In this document: positions 7,784 to 15,567 of the stretch, one piece after another
Numbering within the stretch: position 1 is the first letter of the stretch
How the letters are laid out: each line of letters opens with the position of its first letter
Virus record (IMG/VR): IMGVR_UViG_3300047370_000045
Span: 1-27,737 of that record
DNA: 27,737 nucleotides
Strand: one strand, 5' to 3'
Source: a virus
Translations under genes and position numbers: made by a program
Notes under the pieces: model-generated
What the model was told of the DNA's origin: nothing
Databases searched by the model: none
Seen by the model: only the letters and a program-made list of their open reading frames with translations

Positions 7784-8827
7784 ATGGTTGGGTATTTAAA
7801 CGACCTTATAGATAATCTCGATAACGAGTACGCAGGACTTGCGGAAAATGCTCTAGACTCTGATGTCGGTTTTGTTGACACAGGGTCTTACGCATTTAAT
7901 GCTTTATTGAGTGGTTCTATTTATGGTGGACTTCCAGGAAACAAGGTGACTGCCCTTGCTGGTGAGAGTTCTACAGGTAAAACTTTTTTCGCTCTAGGAG
8001 TTGCTAAAAACTTCCTAGACATGGATAAAGAAGCAGGTGTTATATATTTTGAAACAGAGGGTGCACTTACTAAGCAAATCCTTGAAGATAGAGATATTGA
8101 CACAAACAGATTTGTTATTGTACCAGTGACAACTATTCAAGAGTTTCGTACTCAAGCTGTGCGTATTCTTGAAAATCATAAAACTGTACCTGAACAGGCA
8201 AGGAAACCTATCCTATTTTGTTTAGACTCTTTGGGTATGCTCTCTACAAATAAAGAAGTAGCAGATGTAGCAGAGGGTAAGGATACTCGTGATATGACGA
8301 GAGCACAATTAGTTAGAGGTGCTTTCAGAGTATTGAGTCTAAAACTCGCACAGCTTGATGTACCAATGATTGTGACCAATCATACTTTCGATGTTATAGG
8401 ATCTTATGTACCTATGAAAGACATGGGTGGTGGAGGTGGCTTAAAATATGCTGCATCTACAATCGTGTTCTTGGGTAAAAGTAAAGATCGTGATGGTACA
8501 GAAATCGTGGGCAATATTATTAAAGCAACTACTCAGAAGTCTAGATTTACTAAGGAGCAAATGAAAGTTGAATGTAAACTTAATTTTGAAACAGGTTTAT
8601 CTAGATATCATGGACTTACCGACCTTGCTGTTGAAGCAGGTATCTGGGAAAGTGCTGGTGGTCGTATTACTGTAGATGGTAAAAAAGTATTTGGTAAAGT
8701 TATTATGAAAGAGCCAGAAAAGTTTTTTACTGAAGAAGTATTAAAACAGATTGACGAACACTGTAAATCTAAATTTATGTATGGGACTGAAAGTGAGCAA
8801 GAAACCGAAGATAATACAGGGGAATAA
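7784..8827 (+). CDS. uvsX: UvsX RecA-like recombinase
   Basis: Strand-exchange recombinase for recombination-dependent replication and repair in T4-like phages. The 347 residues carry the P-loop GESSTGKT at 60-67, a YFETEG segment around 89-93 holding the likely catalytic Glu, Walker B LFCLDSLG at 144-151 and the conserved VTNHTFDVIGSY region, where T4 and RecA place DNA-binding loops; the Gly-rich MGGGGGLKYAAS segment matches the RecA L2 neighbourhood. The C-terminus is very acidic (ESEQETEDNTGE), as is usual for recombinases. A good ribosome site (aaaggag) lies before ATG 7784. The last 47 bases overlap the next gene. Confidence 0.96.
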   Translation: MVGYLNDLIDNLDNEYAGLAENALDSDVGFVDTGSYAFNALLSGSIYGGLPGNKVTALAGESSTGKTFFALGVAKNFLDMDKEAGVIYFETEGALTKQILEDRDIDTNRFVIVPVTTIQEFRTQAVRILENHKTVPEQARKPILFCLDSLGMLSTNKEVADVAEGKDTRDMTRAQLVRGAFRVLSLKLAQLDVPMIVTNHTFDVIGSYVPMKDMGGGGGLKYAASTIVFLGKSKDRDGTEIVGNIIKATTQKSRFTKEQMKVECKLNFETGLSRYHGLTDLAVEAGIWESAGGRITVDGKKVFGKVIMKEPEKFFTEEVLKQIDEHCKSKFMYGTESEQETEDNTGE

Positions 8828-9272
8828 TCCTAAAGAGTACCAACCAATCCACTCTGCTAATGATTATGTATCTGAAGAAGATTACTTAAAAGCAAAAGAG
8901 GAATGGGAAAAGGAAAACTATCATACTGACAAGTTGAGAGATACAGGTCAGCAACAACTTCCACATACAGTATTAGAAGAAACCAACGAACAAGGTTTCA
9001 TGAAACTTAAAGTCAATCAAGGCATCCTAGAAGATAAAATAGTTTCCTTTGGTAAAGTTTCTTTTCAACCCACTGAAGATGGTACTATTAAACTTGACTA
9101 TAATTATGAGATAGATGGTCCAGATAAATATAGACCAGTACCAAAGGTTGAAGTTGAGAAAATACTTGGCGACTTCCTAATGGCTATGATAAAAGAACAA
9201 ATGGCTGAAAAAGCAGTTCTTTTTAGAGGTGGCGAGGATGAAATGAAGGAAGCACTAGGAGAAGATGCCTAG
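8781..9272 (+). CDS. Conserved unknown overlapping uvsX
   Basis: A 163-residue protein from ATG 8781 (a TTG at 8751 is possible but less likely), overlapping the end of uvsX by 47 bases in another frame. It opens basic (GLKVSKKPK), then has a charged helix (YVSEEDYLKAKEEWEKE), a predicted beta-sheet middle (KIVSFGKVSFQPTEDG with IKLDYNYEID) and an acidic C-terminal helix. I do not recognise a family. The position between uvsX and gp41 is filled by small conserved proteins in other T4-like phages, so a role in recombination or replication is plausible. The stop is followed at once by the gp41 promoter. Confidence 0.7.
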   Translation: MGLKVSKKPKIIQGNNPKEYQPIHSANDYVSEEDYLKAKEEWEKENYHTDKLRDTGQQQLPHTVLEETNEQGFMKLKVNQGILEDKIVSFGKVSFQPTEDGTIKLDYNYEIDGPDKYRPVPKVEVEKILGDFLMAMIKEQMAEKAVLFRGGEDEMKEALGEDA

Positions 9273-9273
9273 T

Positions 9274-9302
9274 TTGACATTTAACTTTTTTACAGGTAGA
9301 AT
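9274..9302 (+). promoter_or_regulatory. Promoter of the gp41-modification operon
   Basis: Near-consensus TTGACA at 9274-9279, 17 bases, TAGAAT at 9297-9302. Six bases later comes the gp41 ATG (9309), with no ribosome site, so the mRNA should be leaderless. It is the only promoter seen before the six coupled genes running to 13665. Confidence 0.78.
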
Positions 9303-9308
9303 CTAACT

Positions 9309-10700
9309 ATGCGTATTGAAGACACTATATTAAATAATCTTATTCATAATGATGAGTACTGCCGAAAAGTAGTACCATTTATTAAAGCTGAATATTTCCA
9401 AGATAGAACTGAAAAGATAATATTTGAAGAGTTTGATAAACTGTTCTTACAGTACAACAACATTCCTAATCCTGATATGATTGCTTCTGAAGTTTTTGAA
9501 CGAAAAGATTTATTTGAAAACGAGCATGCTCTTATTCAGGAAAAAATACAGCAGATGTCTGAGCCAAAATCTATTAATGATAATTGGCTATATGATAAAA
9601 CTGAGGAATGGTGTAAAGAACGAGCAGTACATAATACTATTATGGACTCTATCAAAATTATCGATGGTCGTGATAAAGTACATACCAAAGATGCGATTCC
9701 TAAAATGATGCAGGATGCTTTGGGTGTTTGCTTTGATGACTCTGTCGGTCATGATTATCTTGAAGATGCTGATGATAGATTTCAATTTTATCATAAGATT
9801 GAAGAAAAAATTAAATTTGATATTGATTTATTGAATACTATTACTCGTGGTGGTTTGAGTAAAAAAACTCTTAACATCGCCATGGCTGGTACTGGTGTTG
9901 GTAAATCTTTGTTTATGTGTCATCATGCATCTAGTGTATTGAACGAGGGTATGAATGTTCTTTATGTCACTATGGAGATGGCTGAAGAAAAGATATCTGA
10001 AAGGATTGACGCAAACTTATTGAACTTGGGTATGGATGAAATTAAAGTTGTTGACCATGATATATTCAGTAAGAGAATTAATAAAGTAAAAGAAAACAGT
10101 AAAGGTAAACTGATTGTAAAAGAATATCCTACAGGTGCTGCTCATGCAGGTCACTTCAGAGCATTACTTGAAGAACTTAAAATGAAAAAAGGTTTCAAAG
10201 CAGATATTATATTTATCGATTATCTAAATATCTGTGCTTCGCAAAGACTAAGGATGGGTGCCAATGTAAATACTTATTCTTATATCAAATCTATTGCTGA
10301 AGAACTAAGAGGTCTGGCAGTTGAATATAACTGTCCTATCGTATCAGCTACTCAAACTACAAGAGGTGGATATAATAATACTGATGTTGGTCTTGAAGAT
10401 ACTTCGGAGTCTTTCGGTTTACCAGCTACTGCCGATCTAATGTTTGCGATTATTGCTAGTGAAGAACTGGATAATATGGGACAATGGATGATTAAACAAC
10501 TTAAAAACAGATATTCAGATCCTAACTATTATAAGAGATTTGTAGTTGGGGTTGATAAAAACAAGATGAGATTGTACAATGTTGAAGAATCTGCCCAAAG
10601 TAATATAATGGATAGTGGGCAGGAAGAAAAAGATATCGGAGCAGTATTTGATAAAACCGATGCAGGTGAACGATTAAGTATGGAAGGATTTAAGGTATGA
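9309..10700 (+). CDS. 41: Replicative DNA helicase gp41 (DnaB-like)
   Basis: Hexameric 5'-3' helicase that unwinds DNA ahead of the leading-strand polymerase and partners with the primase. The 463 residues match T4 gp41 (475). The N-terminal half is the helical domain; the RecA-like C-terminal domain has the P-loop GTGVGKS at 194-200, LYVTMEMAEEKISERIDANL (the DnaB H1a region) shortly after, Walker B IIFIDYLNIC, and SATQTTRGGY as the H3 region. No primase gp61 gene lies in the window. The gene ends GERLSMEGFKV, not a clamp-type tail. Its TGA overlaps the next ATG (ATGA), coupling helicase and dioxygenase synthesis. Confidence 0.96.
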   Translation: MRIEDTILNNLIHNDEYCRKVVPFIKAEYFQDRTEKIIFEEFDKLFLQYNNIPNPDMIASEVFERKDLFENEHALIQEKIQQMSEPKSINDNWLYDKTEEWCKERAVHNTIMDSIKIIDGRDKVHTKDAIPKMMQDALGVCFDDSVGHDYLEDADDRFQFYHKIEEKIKFDIDLLNTITRGGLSKKTLNIAMAGTGVGKSLFMCHHASSVLNEGMNVLYVTMEMAEEKISERIDANLLNLGMDEIKVVDHDIFSKRINKVKENSKGKLIVKEYPTGAAHAGHFRALLEELKMKKGFKADIIFIDYLNICASQRLRMGANVNTYSYIKSIAEELRGLAVEYNCPIVSATQTTRGGYNNTDVGLEDTSESFGLPATADLMFAIIASEELDNMGQWMIKQLKNRYSDPNYYKRFVVGVDKNKMRLYNVEESAQSNIMDSGQEEKDIGAVFDKTDAGERLSMEGFKV

Positions 10701-11998
10701 CAAAAACAATAACAGCACCTAAGAAATTTGACTGTGAAAATATATTGGGTAGATTTGGTGACGAAAGTCATTATGAGTTGTTAGTTGATTATGATTGTGA
10801 TTTTTATGCTCCTACACCTATGGGTGAGGAAAACTCTGAAGAAAATATTATATTCAAGTTTAGAAAGAACTTCTTTTCTCAAGAACAACAAGACGAAGCA
10901 TATAAAGGACTTCGTGAAGCAGCAGGTGCCACTGAAAATCGTGGACTCGCAGCAGGTATAGAAAAAACCAAATCGCTTGGCTCTAGAGATTGGGTCACTA
11001 ATTACCATGAAGAATTATTGGCATATTTTCAAAACCCATCTACAACACTAGATGGTTCTGACCCAGTAGAAAATATTAAAGCTAAGTGGAAAGGTAGAGA
11101 GAATATTGCTGATGACAGTAGAGGTAATGTATGGTTGGCTCTTAAAGTTGCTGAGGAAGCATTTGAGTTTGAAGCATGGGTTGAAGAGATAAGGTTATTA
11201 CCCAAAGATGAAATGGTAGCTGAAGCGAATAGAGTTAGAGATAAACTTACATCTACAACTTCTTATGCTAATCAGGTTTTCTCAGGTATCGCAGGTTATT
11301 TTGACAGATATCCTCGTATTCCTTTTGGTCGTCCTACAACTTACACTCGTGATAATTATGATAAGTTTGAGATGGCACTTCCTTTCTTACAACAACTTAG
11401 TAAAGGATTTGAAGATCTATTACCTGTCAGATATGGTAAGCAGAATGAAGCATGTGGTAAATTAGATTCTAAGTTTATTATTCCAGGAACTGTATTTACT
11501 ACTGCTACTGTAAACAAAACTTTTAGAACAGCTTACCATAGAGATGCTGGTGATTTGAATGAAGGTTTTTCTAATCTTACTGTTGTATCTAATAATGGTA
11601 AATACTCAGGTGGTCATTTAATACTTCCTGAATATAAGGTTGCTGTAAACATTCGTCCTGGAGATTTATTACTAATTAATAATCATGACGGAATACATGG
11701 TAATACACCTATGGTTATGGAATCTGATGATGCTGAAAGAATATCATTCGTGTGTTATTTTAGGGAAAAAATGTTAGAACTTGGATCTTGGGATTATGAA
11801 AGGGCAAGGGAAGATTATGTCACTGCTCGTAGAACTAATAAAGAACACCCTTTACAAAGAAAATTATGGAATGGTATCAGTCCTGGAATGTGGGATGAAA
11901 GTGAGTGGTACGATTTCTTAGAAAATAAATTAGGTATAGATGTATTGACTAAGTATCATCCCGACAGTCAGTCATCAAGTTTGGAGGAATTTTTCTAA
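10697..11998 (+). CDS. TET/JBP-like 2-oxoglutarate/Fe(II) dioxygenase
   Basis: Predicted DNA base hydroxylase. The catalytic double-stranded beta-helix is in the C-terminal half of the 433 residues: NKTFRTAYHRDAGD gives H281 and D283 as the first two iron ligands, YSGGHLILPEY and RPGDLLLINNHDGIHGN give the distal His (H334, less likely H330), and R348 in ERISFVCYF is a candidate for binding 2-oxoglutarate. This arrangement is characteristic of TET/JBP enzymes, which oxidise 5-methylcytosine or thymine in DNA. The N-terminal half is unassigned, with a charged insert at about 115-185. The last residues, SSSLEEFF, mirror the polymerase C-terminus. ATGA overlap with gp41, TAATG overlap with the glycosyltransferase. 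A different 2OG oxygenase substrate cannot be excluded. Confidence 0.85.
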   Translation: MTKTITAPKKFDCENILGRFGDESHYELLVDYDCDFYAPTPMGEENSEENIIFKFRKNFFSQEQQDEAYKGLREAAGATENRGLAAGIEKTKSLGSRDWVTNYHEELLAYFQNPSTTLDGSDPVENIKAKWKGRENIADDSRGNVWLALKVAEEAFEFEAWVEEIRLLPKDEMVAEANRVRDKLTSTTSYANQVFSGIAGYFDRYPRIPFGRPTTYTRDNYDKFEMALPFLQQLSKGFEDLLPVRYGKQNEACGKLDSKFIIPGTVFTTATVNKTFRTAYHRDAGDLNEGFSNLTVVSNNGKYSGGHLILPEYKVAVNIRPGDLLLINNHDGIHGNTPMVMESDDAERISFVCYFREKMLELGSWDYERAREDYVTARRTNKEHPLQRKLWNGISPGMWDESEWYDFLENKLGIDVLTKYHPDSQSSSLEEFF

Positions 11999-12822
11999 TG
12001 GACATTTTAAAAGATTATCAAATCTGTATCCCATCATATAAGCGACACGAAACTGTGATGAATAAAACCATCGAGGTATTAAAGTCATATAATATTGACC
12101 CAGCTAGGATTAAAGTATTCGTGAATGATGAGGAGCCAGGAGAGTATGACAATTATGTAGATACTTTATCTAAAACTGAATACACAAAAAATATTGAAGT
12201 CGTAAAAGGTGTACCAACTATTGGTAAGCAAAGAAACTTCATAGAGAAGTATTATCCTGAAGGAACTTATGTCATGTCTTTTGATGATGATATTGAAGAA
12301 GTACAAGTTAAGGATGGCGAGCAAAACTTACTGCGTGTTGAAGACTTTGAAAAAGAAGTTATACTTAGAGGTTTCCAAGCATGTGAAGATAACGATGCTA
12401 AGACTTTCGGTATATATGCAGCATCAAATGCGTACTTTATGAAGCATCGTACATATACGAAACTTTGTTATATTATCGCTAGTATGTATGGATTTATAGC
12501 TGACCACGATCCTGAATTAGATCGTCATACTAATCATGGTGAAGATTATGAGTATAGTATGCGTCAATATAGAAAACATGGTGTTGTCGTAAGACTTGAT
12601 GATATTACTGTAAAATCTAATTACTATAAAGAGGTTGGTGGCTTACAAACATTTAGAACTGCTGAAAATATTAAGTCAAGTATTGAGTGGATTGCTGAGA
12701 ACTTTGACGATTTATGTACGATGTATATTCGTAAGACTACTGGGCATGCTGAATTAAAATTGCGTGATACATCTGGTGGTAAATATGATAAAAATTTAAG
12801 CACATTAGAAGGTTTCTTTTGA
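11998..12822 (+). CDS. GT-A glycosyltransferase, TET-associated type
   Basis: Predicted glycosyltransferase of 274 residues. The N-terminal YQICIPSYKR strand and the metal-binding SFDDDIE (D96-D98) define a GT-A fold; THGEDYEYSMRQYRK near residues 180-195 is a likely acceptor or base region, as in GT-A enzymes with an ED motif. It overlaps the TET/JBP-like gene by one base, and such pairs are known as TET-associated glycosyltransferases in phages, so the likely acceptor is the hydroxymethylated base in phage DNA. The sugar donor is unknown. The C-terminus STLEGFF repeats the clamp-type tail of gp43 and the dioxygenase. An alternative is modification of a protein or surface glycan. Confidence 0.82.
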   Translation: MDILKDYQICIPSYKRHETVMNKTIEVLKSYNIDPARIKVFVNDEEPGEYDNYVDTLSKTEYTKNIEVVKGVPTIGKQRNFIEKYYPEGTYVMSFDDDIEEVQVKDGEQNLLRVEDFEKEVILRGFQACEDNDAKTFGIYAASNAYFMKHRTYTKLCYIIASMYGFIADHDPELDRHTNHGEDYEYSMRQYRKHGVVVRLDDITVKSNYYKEVGGLQTFRTAENIKSSIEWIAENFDDLCTMYIRKTTGHAELKLRDTSGGKYDKNLSTLEGFF

Positions 12823-12950
12823 ACGAATTAAAACCATTTATCTTAGGTATAGCAATAGCAATGTTATTTGTTGGTCTTATAATATGGATAAGTCCATATG
12901 GTGGTCAGCATGAGCCATTAGATATATTAATTAGAATCTATCAACAATGA
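12819..12950 (+). CDS. 43-residue membrane peptide with TTG start
   Basis: Small ORF starting with TTG at 12819, overlapping the glycosyltransferase stop (TTGA), and ending in TGA that overlaps the next ATG (ATGA at 12947). It reads NELKPF, then a hydrophobic segment FILGIAIAMLFVGLIIWI (one membrane helix, residues 7-24), then a polar tail with PYGGQHEP. The double overlap and clean membrane helix make this a real gene despite its size and rare start codon. It may anchor or assist the neighbouring cytidylyltransferase; function unknown. Confidence 0.62.
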   Translation: MNELKPFILGIAIAMLFVGLIIWISPYGGQHEPLDILIRIYQQ

Positions 12951-13366
12951 GAACTGGTATAACTGCTTCAACTTTCGACCTGCTTCATGCTGGTCATGTA
13001 CAAATGTTAAGGGATGCCAAATCTCAATGCGATTATTTAATAGCATGTTTACAGATAGATCCTAGTATAGATAGAAAAGATAAAAATGCTCCAATACAAA
13101 CTGTCGTTGAAAGATACACACAATTAAAAGCAGTAAAATATGTTGATGAGATTATACCATATTCAAGCGAAAAAGATTTAGAAGATATCTTAGAATTATA
13201 TGAGATTGATGTTAGAATACTAGGCGAGGAATATAGAGAAAAAGATTTTACTGGTAAGGATATATGTAAGAGAAGAGATATAGAATTATATTTTAATAAG
13301 AGGGAACATAGGTTTTCCTCCACAGATTTGAGAGAAAGGGTGAGTGAGCAATGGTCTGGAAAGTAG
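12947..13366 (+). CDS. Cytidylyltransferase-like nucleotidyltransferase (TagD-like)
   Basis: A 139-residue member of the HxGH nucleotidyltransferase superfamily, which transfers a nucleoside monophosphate to a small phosphorylated substrate. ITASTFDLLHAGHVQML carries H14 and H17 of the HxGH motif; VERYTQLKAVKYVDEII and ILGEEY follow; RFSSTDLRERV is the C-terminal ST-motif. Length and motifs fit glycerol-3-phosphate or related cytidylyltransferases, also common in marine T4-like phages. Substrate unknown. It is coupled to the membrane peptide before it and overlaps the cupin by 16 bases. In this operon it could make an activated donor for the glycosyltransferase, though an envelope or lipid role is equally possible. 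Confidence 0.85.
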   Translation: MRTGITASTFDLLHAGHVQMLRDAKSQCDYLIACLQIDPSIDRKDKNAPIQTVVERYTQLKAVKYVDEIIPYSSEKDLEDILELYEIDVRILGEEYREKDFTGKDICKRRDIELYFNKREHRFSSTDLRERVSEQWSGK

Positions 13367-13665
13367 CAAAGAAAGACGAAAGATATACTGTATTAGATTA
13401 TGAAGGATTGAATGTTCTCGTACCTTCTCTCACAATTTTACAACCTGGATGTGAAACTAATGGTCATGTACACAGTGACCCACAACAGGAAGAAGTTTAT
13501 GTATTTACAACTGGCACTGGACTCATGGAAGTTGAAGATGAAACGATCTCTGTAAAAGCTGGAGACATCATCCCAGTGCCAGCCAATAAATTTCATAAAG
13601 TCTATAATAATGATGTAGTGCCATTACACTTTGCTGCTGTATTCAATGGTGCTAGATATGAGTAA
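13351..13665 (+). CDS. Cupin-domain protein
   Basis: Single-domain cupin of 104 residues. The metal-binding set is visible: H39 and H41 in NGHVHSD, Glu 47/48 in QEEVYVF, and H82 in NKFHKVYN, with the second motif GDIIPVPANKFH. Small cupins of this type include sugar-phosphate isomerase-like and dioxygenase-like proteins, so the reaction is not assignable. It overlaps the cytidylyltransferase gene by 16 bases, and the two often accompany each other in marine T4-like phages, hinting at one pathway. It is the last gene of the gp41 operon before a 35-base gap with a late-type promoter motif. Confidence 0.83.
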   Translation: MVWKVAKKDERYTVLDYEGLNVLVPSLTILQPGCETNGHVHSDPQQEEVYVFTTGTGLMEVEDETISVKAGDIIPVPANKFHKVYNNDVVPLHFAAVFNGARYE

Positions 13666-13687
13666 ACCCAACCTTTTCCCAATATCA

Positions 13688-13694
13688 CTAAATA
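13688..13694 (+). promoter_or_regulatory. Possible late promoter (CTAAATA)
   Basis: CTAAATA, related to the T4 late -10 element TATAAATA and to the CTAAATA/ATAAATA variants I associate with marine T4-like phages, lies six bases before ATG 13701 in the only gap after the cupin. Short and AT-rich, so chance occurrence is possible. Confidence 0.4.
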
Positions 13695-13700
13695 GTTGAT

Positions 13701-14249
13701 ATGGCAAAGTGGTATAGAGATAAAGCAATAATCAATGTCAGAGGTGGAGATGCCGAGACTAGAAAACTTGTTCGCTCTATCGCCCACTGGGTTTCTCGAA
13801 AAACTATGGATGTTCGACTCCGAACATCTGTCACTGTAAATATCGTAATACAAAAAAACTTATATCTTAAGGAAAAAGTCCAAGGATTATCTTGGATTGA
13901 CGATGAAGCATATCGTCCTAAGAAATTTAAGATACAGGTTGAAAAGGAATCTAGACTAAGACCTTTGCTAGAAACTATTGCCCATGAAATGATACATGTT
14001 AAGCAATGGGCATCTGGTGAAATGTATGAATATTCTGATGGCTTTAGGACTCGTTATAGAAAGCAAGGGTTTAACACTAAAAAGTTAGATTATTGGGATG
14101 CTCCTTGGGAAGTAGAAGCACATGGTAAAGAGGTTGGTCTATTCGTAAGATGGGCAGAAGAAGAAGGATATAACAAACTTCCTTGGGCACAAATTGACTT
14201 CCTAAAACCTGAGTATGCCAAGAAAATTAAAAATCAAATAAAATCGTAA
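13701..14249 (+). CDS. SprT-like zinc metallopeptidase
   Basis: A 182-residue predicted zincin. The zinc-binding HEMIH motif is at 95-99 (TIAHEMIHVKQW), and a conserved downstream Glu in PWEVEAHGKEVG probably provides the third ligand. Similarity in layout is to SprT/Spartan-type peptidases, which in cells cleave proteins crosslinked to DNA. The N-terminus is basic. A phage use could be clearing DNA-bound protein or processing a host protein; neither is shown. The start is predicted to be at or next to the transcription start if the CTAAATA motif is used, and there is no ribosome site. Confidence 0.75.
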   Translation: MAKWYRDKAIINVRGGDAETRKLVRSIAHWVSRKTMDVRLRTSVTVNIVIQKNLYLKEKVQGLSWIDDEAYRPKKFKIQVEKESRLRPLLETIAHEMIHVKQWASGEMYEYSDGFRTRYRKQGFNTKKLDYWDAPWEVEAHGKEVGLFVRWAEEEGYNKLPWAQIDFLKPEYAKKIKNQIKS

Positions 14250-14256
14250 AAAGTCC

Positions 14257-14289
14257 TTTACTTTTGTTCAAATTTAAGTAGAATAAATA
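14257..14289 (+). promoter_or_regulatory. Composite promoter before gene 14295
   Basis: TTTACT at 14257-14262, 16 bases, TAGAAT at 14279-14284, overlapped by ATAAATA at 14283-14289, which resembles the T4 late element. Ten bases separate TAGAAT from ATG 14295. Early/middle and late control may be stacked here. Confidence 0.6.
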
Positions 14290-14294
14290 GTGTT

Positions 14295-15500
14295 ATGTCT
14301 AAATTTGAAAACGACCTAGATCTTGTAAAAGCCAAACAGAATGCAGTGAGAGCAAAAGCTACACTGGAAAAACGATTTGCTTCAGATCCTAAAATACAAC
14401 AAATACTTGATAAAATAACACCCAATAAACAAGTTATGTGTTATATCTTTTCTAAGAGTATAGCATTTCGTATGGGTCGTGGTAGTATAAAATCTATCGC
14501 AGGATTTCCTGCTGGACTTAAAAATAGTTTTACAGGTATTAATACTGCCAAATCAACTTTCATTCCTTTAAAGATACCAGCAGAAACTAAAAGCTATTCT
14601 AAATCAGATACTGTTTTATTACTTGCTTTACATTATTTAATTAATTTTTCTGATAGAGTAAAAAGCGAAACTGATAAAACCGAAGCAGTTGAAAGTGAGC
14701 AAGTTATGACAGTACAAGCTGACTTAAAAAAATTAATTAGAGAATATGGTATAGTGAGATTACAAGTAGGAAAAGAAACTTTTGATGTAGATAATTTTAA
14801 ACAAGTTCCTGGAAGACCGAAAGCAGATATGGTGTTCGAATATAAAGGCAGACCAAATATTTTTGTATCACATAAAAAAGGAACTAAACCTGCTGCCTTC
14901 CAACAGTATGGTGGTTTTGCTGTTGACCTCCAAGTGAAAGATTTACAATCAGCTAGAGCATATCCAGAAATAGAACAGTTTTTAAAAGATATAAACGAAA
15001 CTATGAAAGCTATGGGTGTGAAAAAAGATTCGGCTGGTCGTTATGATTTAAATGATTTACAAAGAGGAAGTAATATGGCTCGTCTTATTCATGATGAAGA
15101 TGTTGCTAATACTGTTAAGTTTGGTAAAGATTTTAAAACTAAAAAAATGGGTCTAGACAATTGTTCTATACTTATAGATGGTGACATCGTATTTAAACCA
15201 ATGACTGGAAATATATTTGAATTATGTGGAAGTTTTCATACAGATATAAATCCTGAATTACAAAAAAAGAAAAAAAGATTTATATCAGATAAAAATGATG
15301 TGTACTCTCCTGCTATGTTTATTTTAAAGTCAGAACAGCAAGGTCTAAATCAAGCAGGGTTGGCTAATGCTAGAGCAGTTATTTGGCCAAATAACCAGAT
15401 TATTCAAGGATATACAGCACAGTTTGAAAGGATGTTTAGAGGAGTAAAAACTAAGAACAGCAATACCATAGAAGGATTGAAGAAAGAATTTAAAAAATAG
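14295..15500 (+). CDS. Unknown protein, possible PD-(D/E)XK-like nuclease
   Basis: A 401-residue protein I do not recognise by name. The N-terminal third is helical and basic. Around residues 175-205 is a segment PGRPKADMVFEYKG, then IFVSHKKGTKPAAFQQYGGF: an acidic residue on a strand, then a strand ending in a basic HKK, which resembles the core of restriction-endonuclease-like folds with His in place of the usual Glu. A later block (SPAMFILKSEQQG, ARAVIWPNNQIIQGYTAQFERMF) is predicted to be mixed alpha/beta. It has its own promoter and sits apart from the replication operon. The nuclease reading is a guess from one motif. Confidence 0.6.
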   Translation: MSKFENDLDLVKAKQNAVRAKATLEKRFASDPKIQQILDKITPNKQVMCYIFSKSIAFRMGRGSIKSIAGFPAGLKNSFTGINTAKSTFIPLKIPAETKSYSKSDTVLLLALHYLINFSDRVKSETDKTEAVESEQVMTVQADLKKLIREYGIVRLQVGKETFDVDNFKQVPGRPKADMVFEYKGRPNIFVSHKKGTKPAAFQQYGGFAVDLQVKDLQSARAYPEIEQFLKDINETMKAMGVKKDSAGRYDLNDLQRGSNMARLIHDEDVANTVKFGKDFKTKKMGLDNCSILIDGDIVFKPMTGNIFELCGSFHTDINPELQKKKKRFISDKNDVYSPAMFILKSEQQGLNQAGLANARAVIWPNNQIIQGYTAQFERMFRGVKTKNSNTIEGLKKEFKK

Positions 15501-15544
15501 GTTATAAGTACCTGTTTTTATATAATAAAATAGTCTAAAAAAAA

Positions 15545-15563
15545 GACGATTCGGTCGACGATT
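15545..15563 (+). repeat. GACGATT direct repeat upstream of promoter
   Basis: GACGATT occurs at 15545-15551 and 15557-15563, twelve bases apart, just upstream of the -35 element at 15568, with a GTCGAC palindrome at 15554-15559. The placement suits an activator or repressor site. In the rest of the 127-base gap I see only AT-rich sequence and the promoter. Confidence 0.4.
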
Positions 15564-15567
15564 TTAC

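Noticed and set aside
8751-8780. TTG start for the gene overlapping uvsX
   Set aside because: ATG 8781 is available in the same frame with shorter overlap; TTG adds ten residues without a ribosome site.
10660-10700. gp41 tail LSMEGFKV as a third clamp-type tail
   Set aside because: It looks partly like the glycosyltransferase end (LSTLEGFF) but lacks the acidic pair and terminal FF; likely coincidence.
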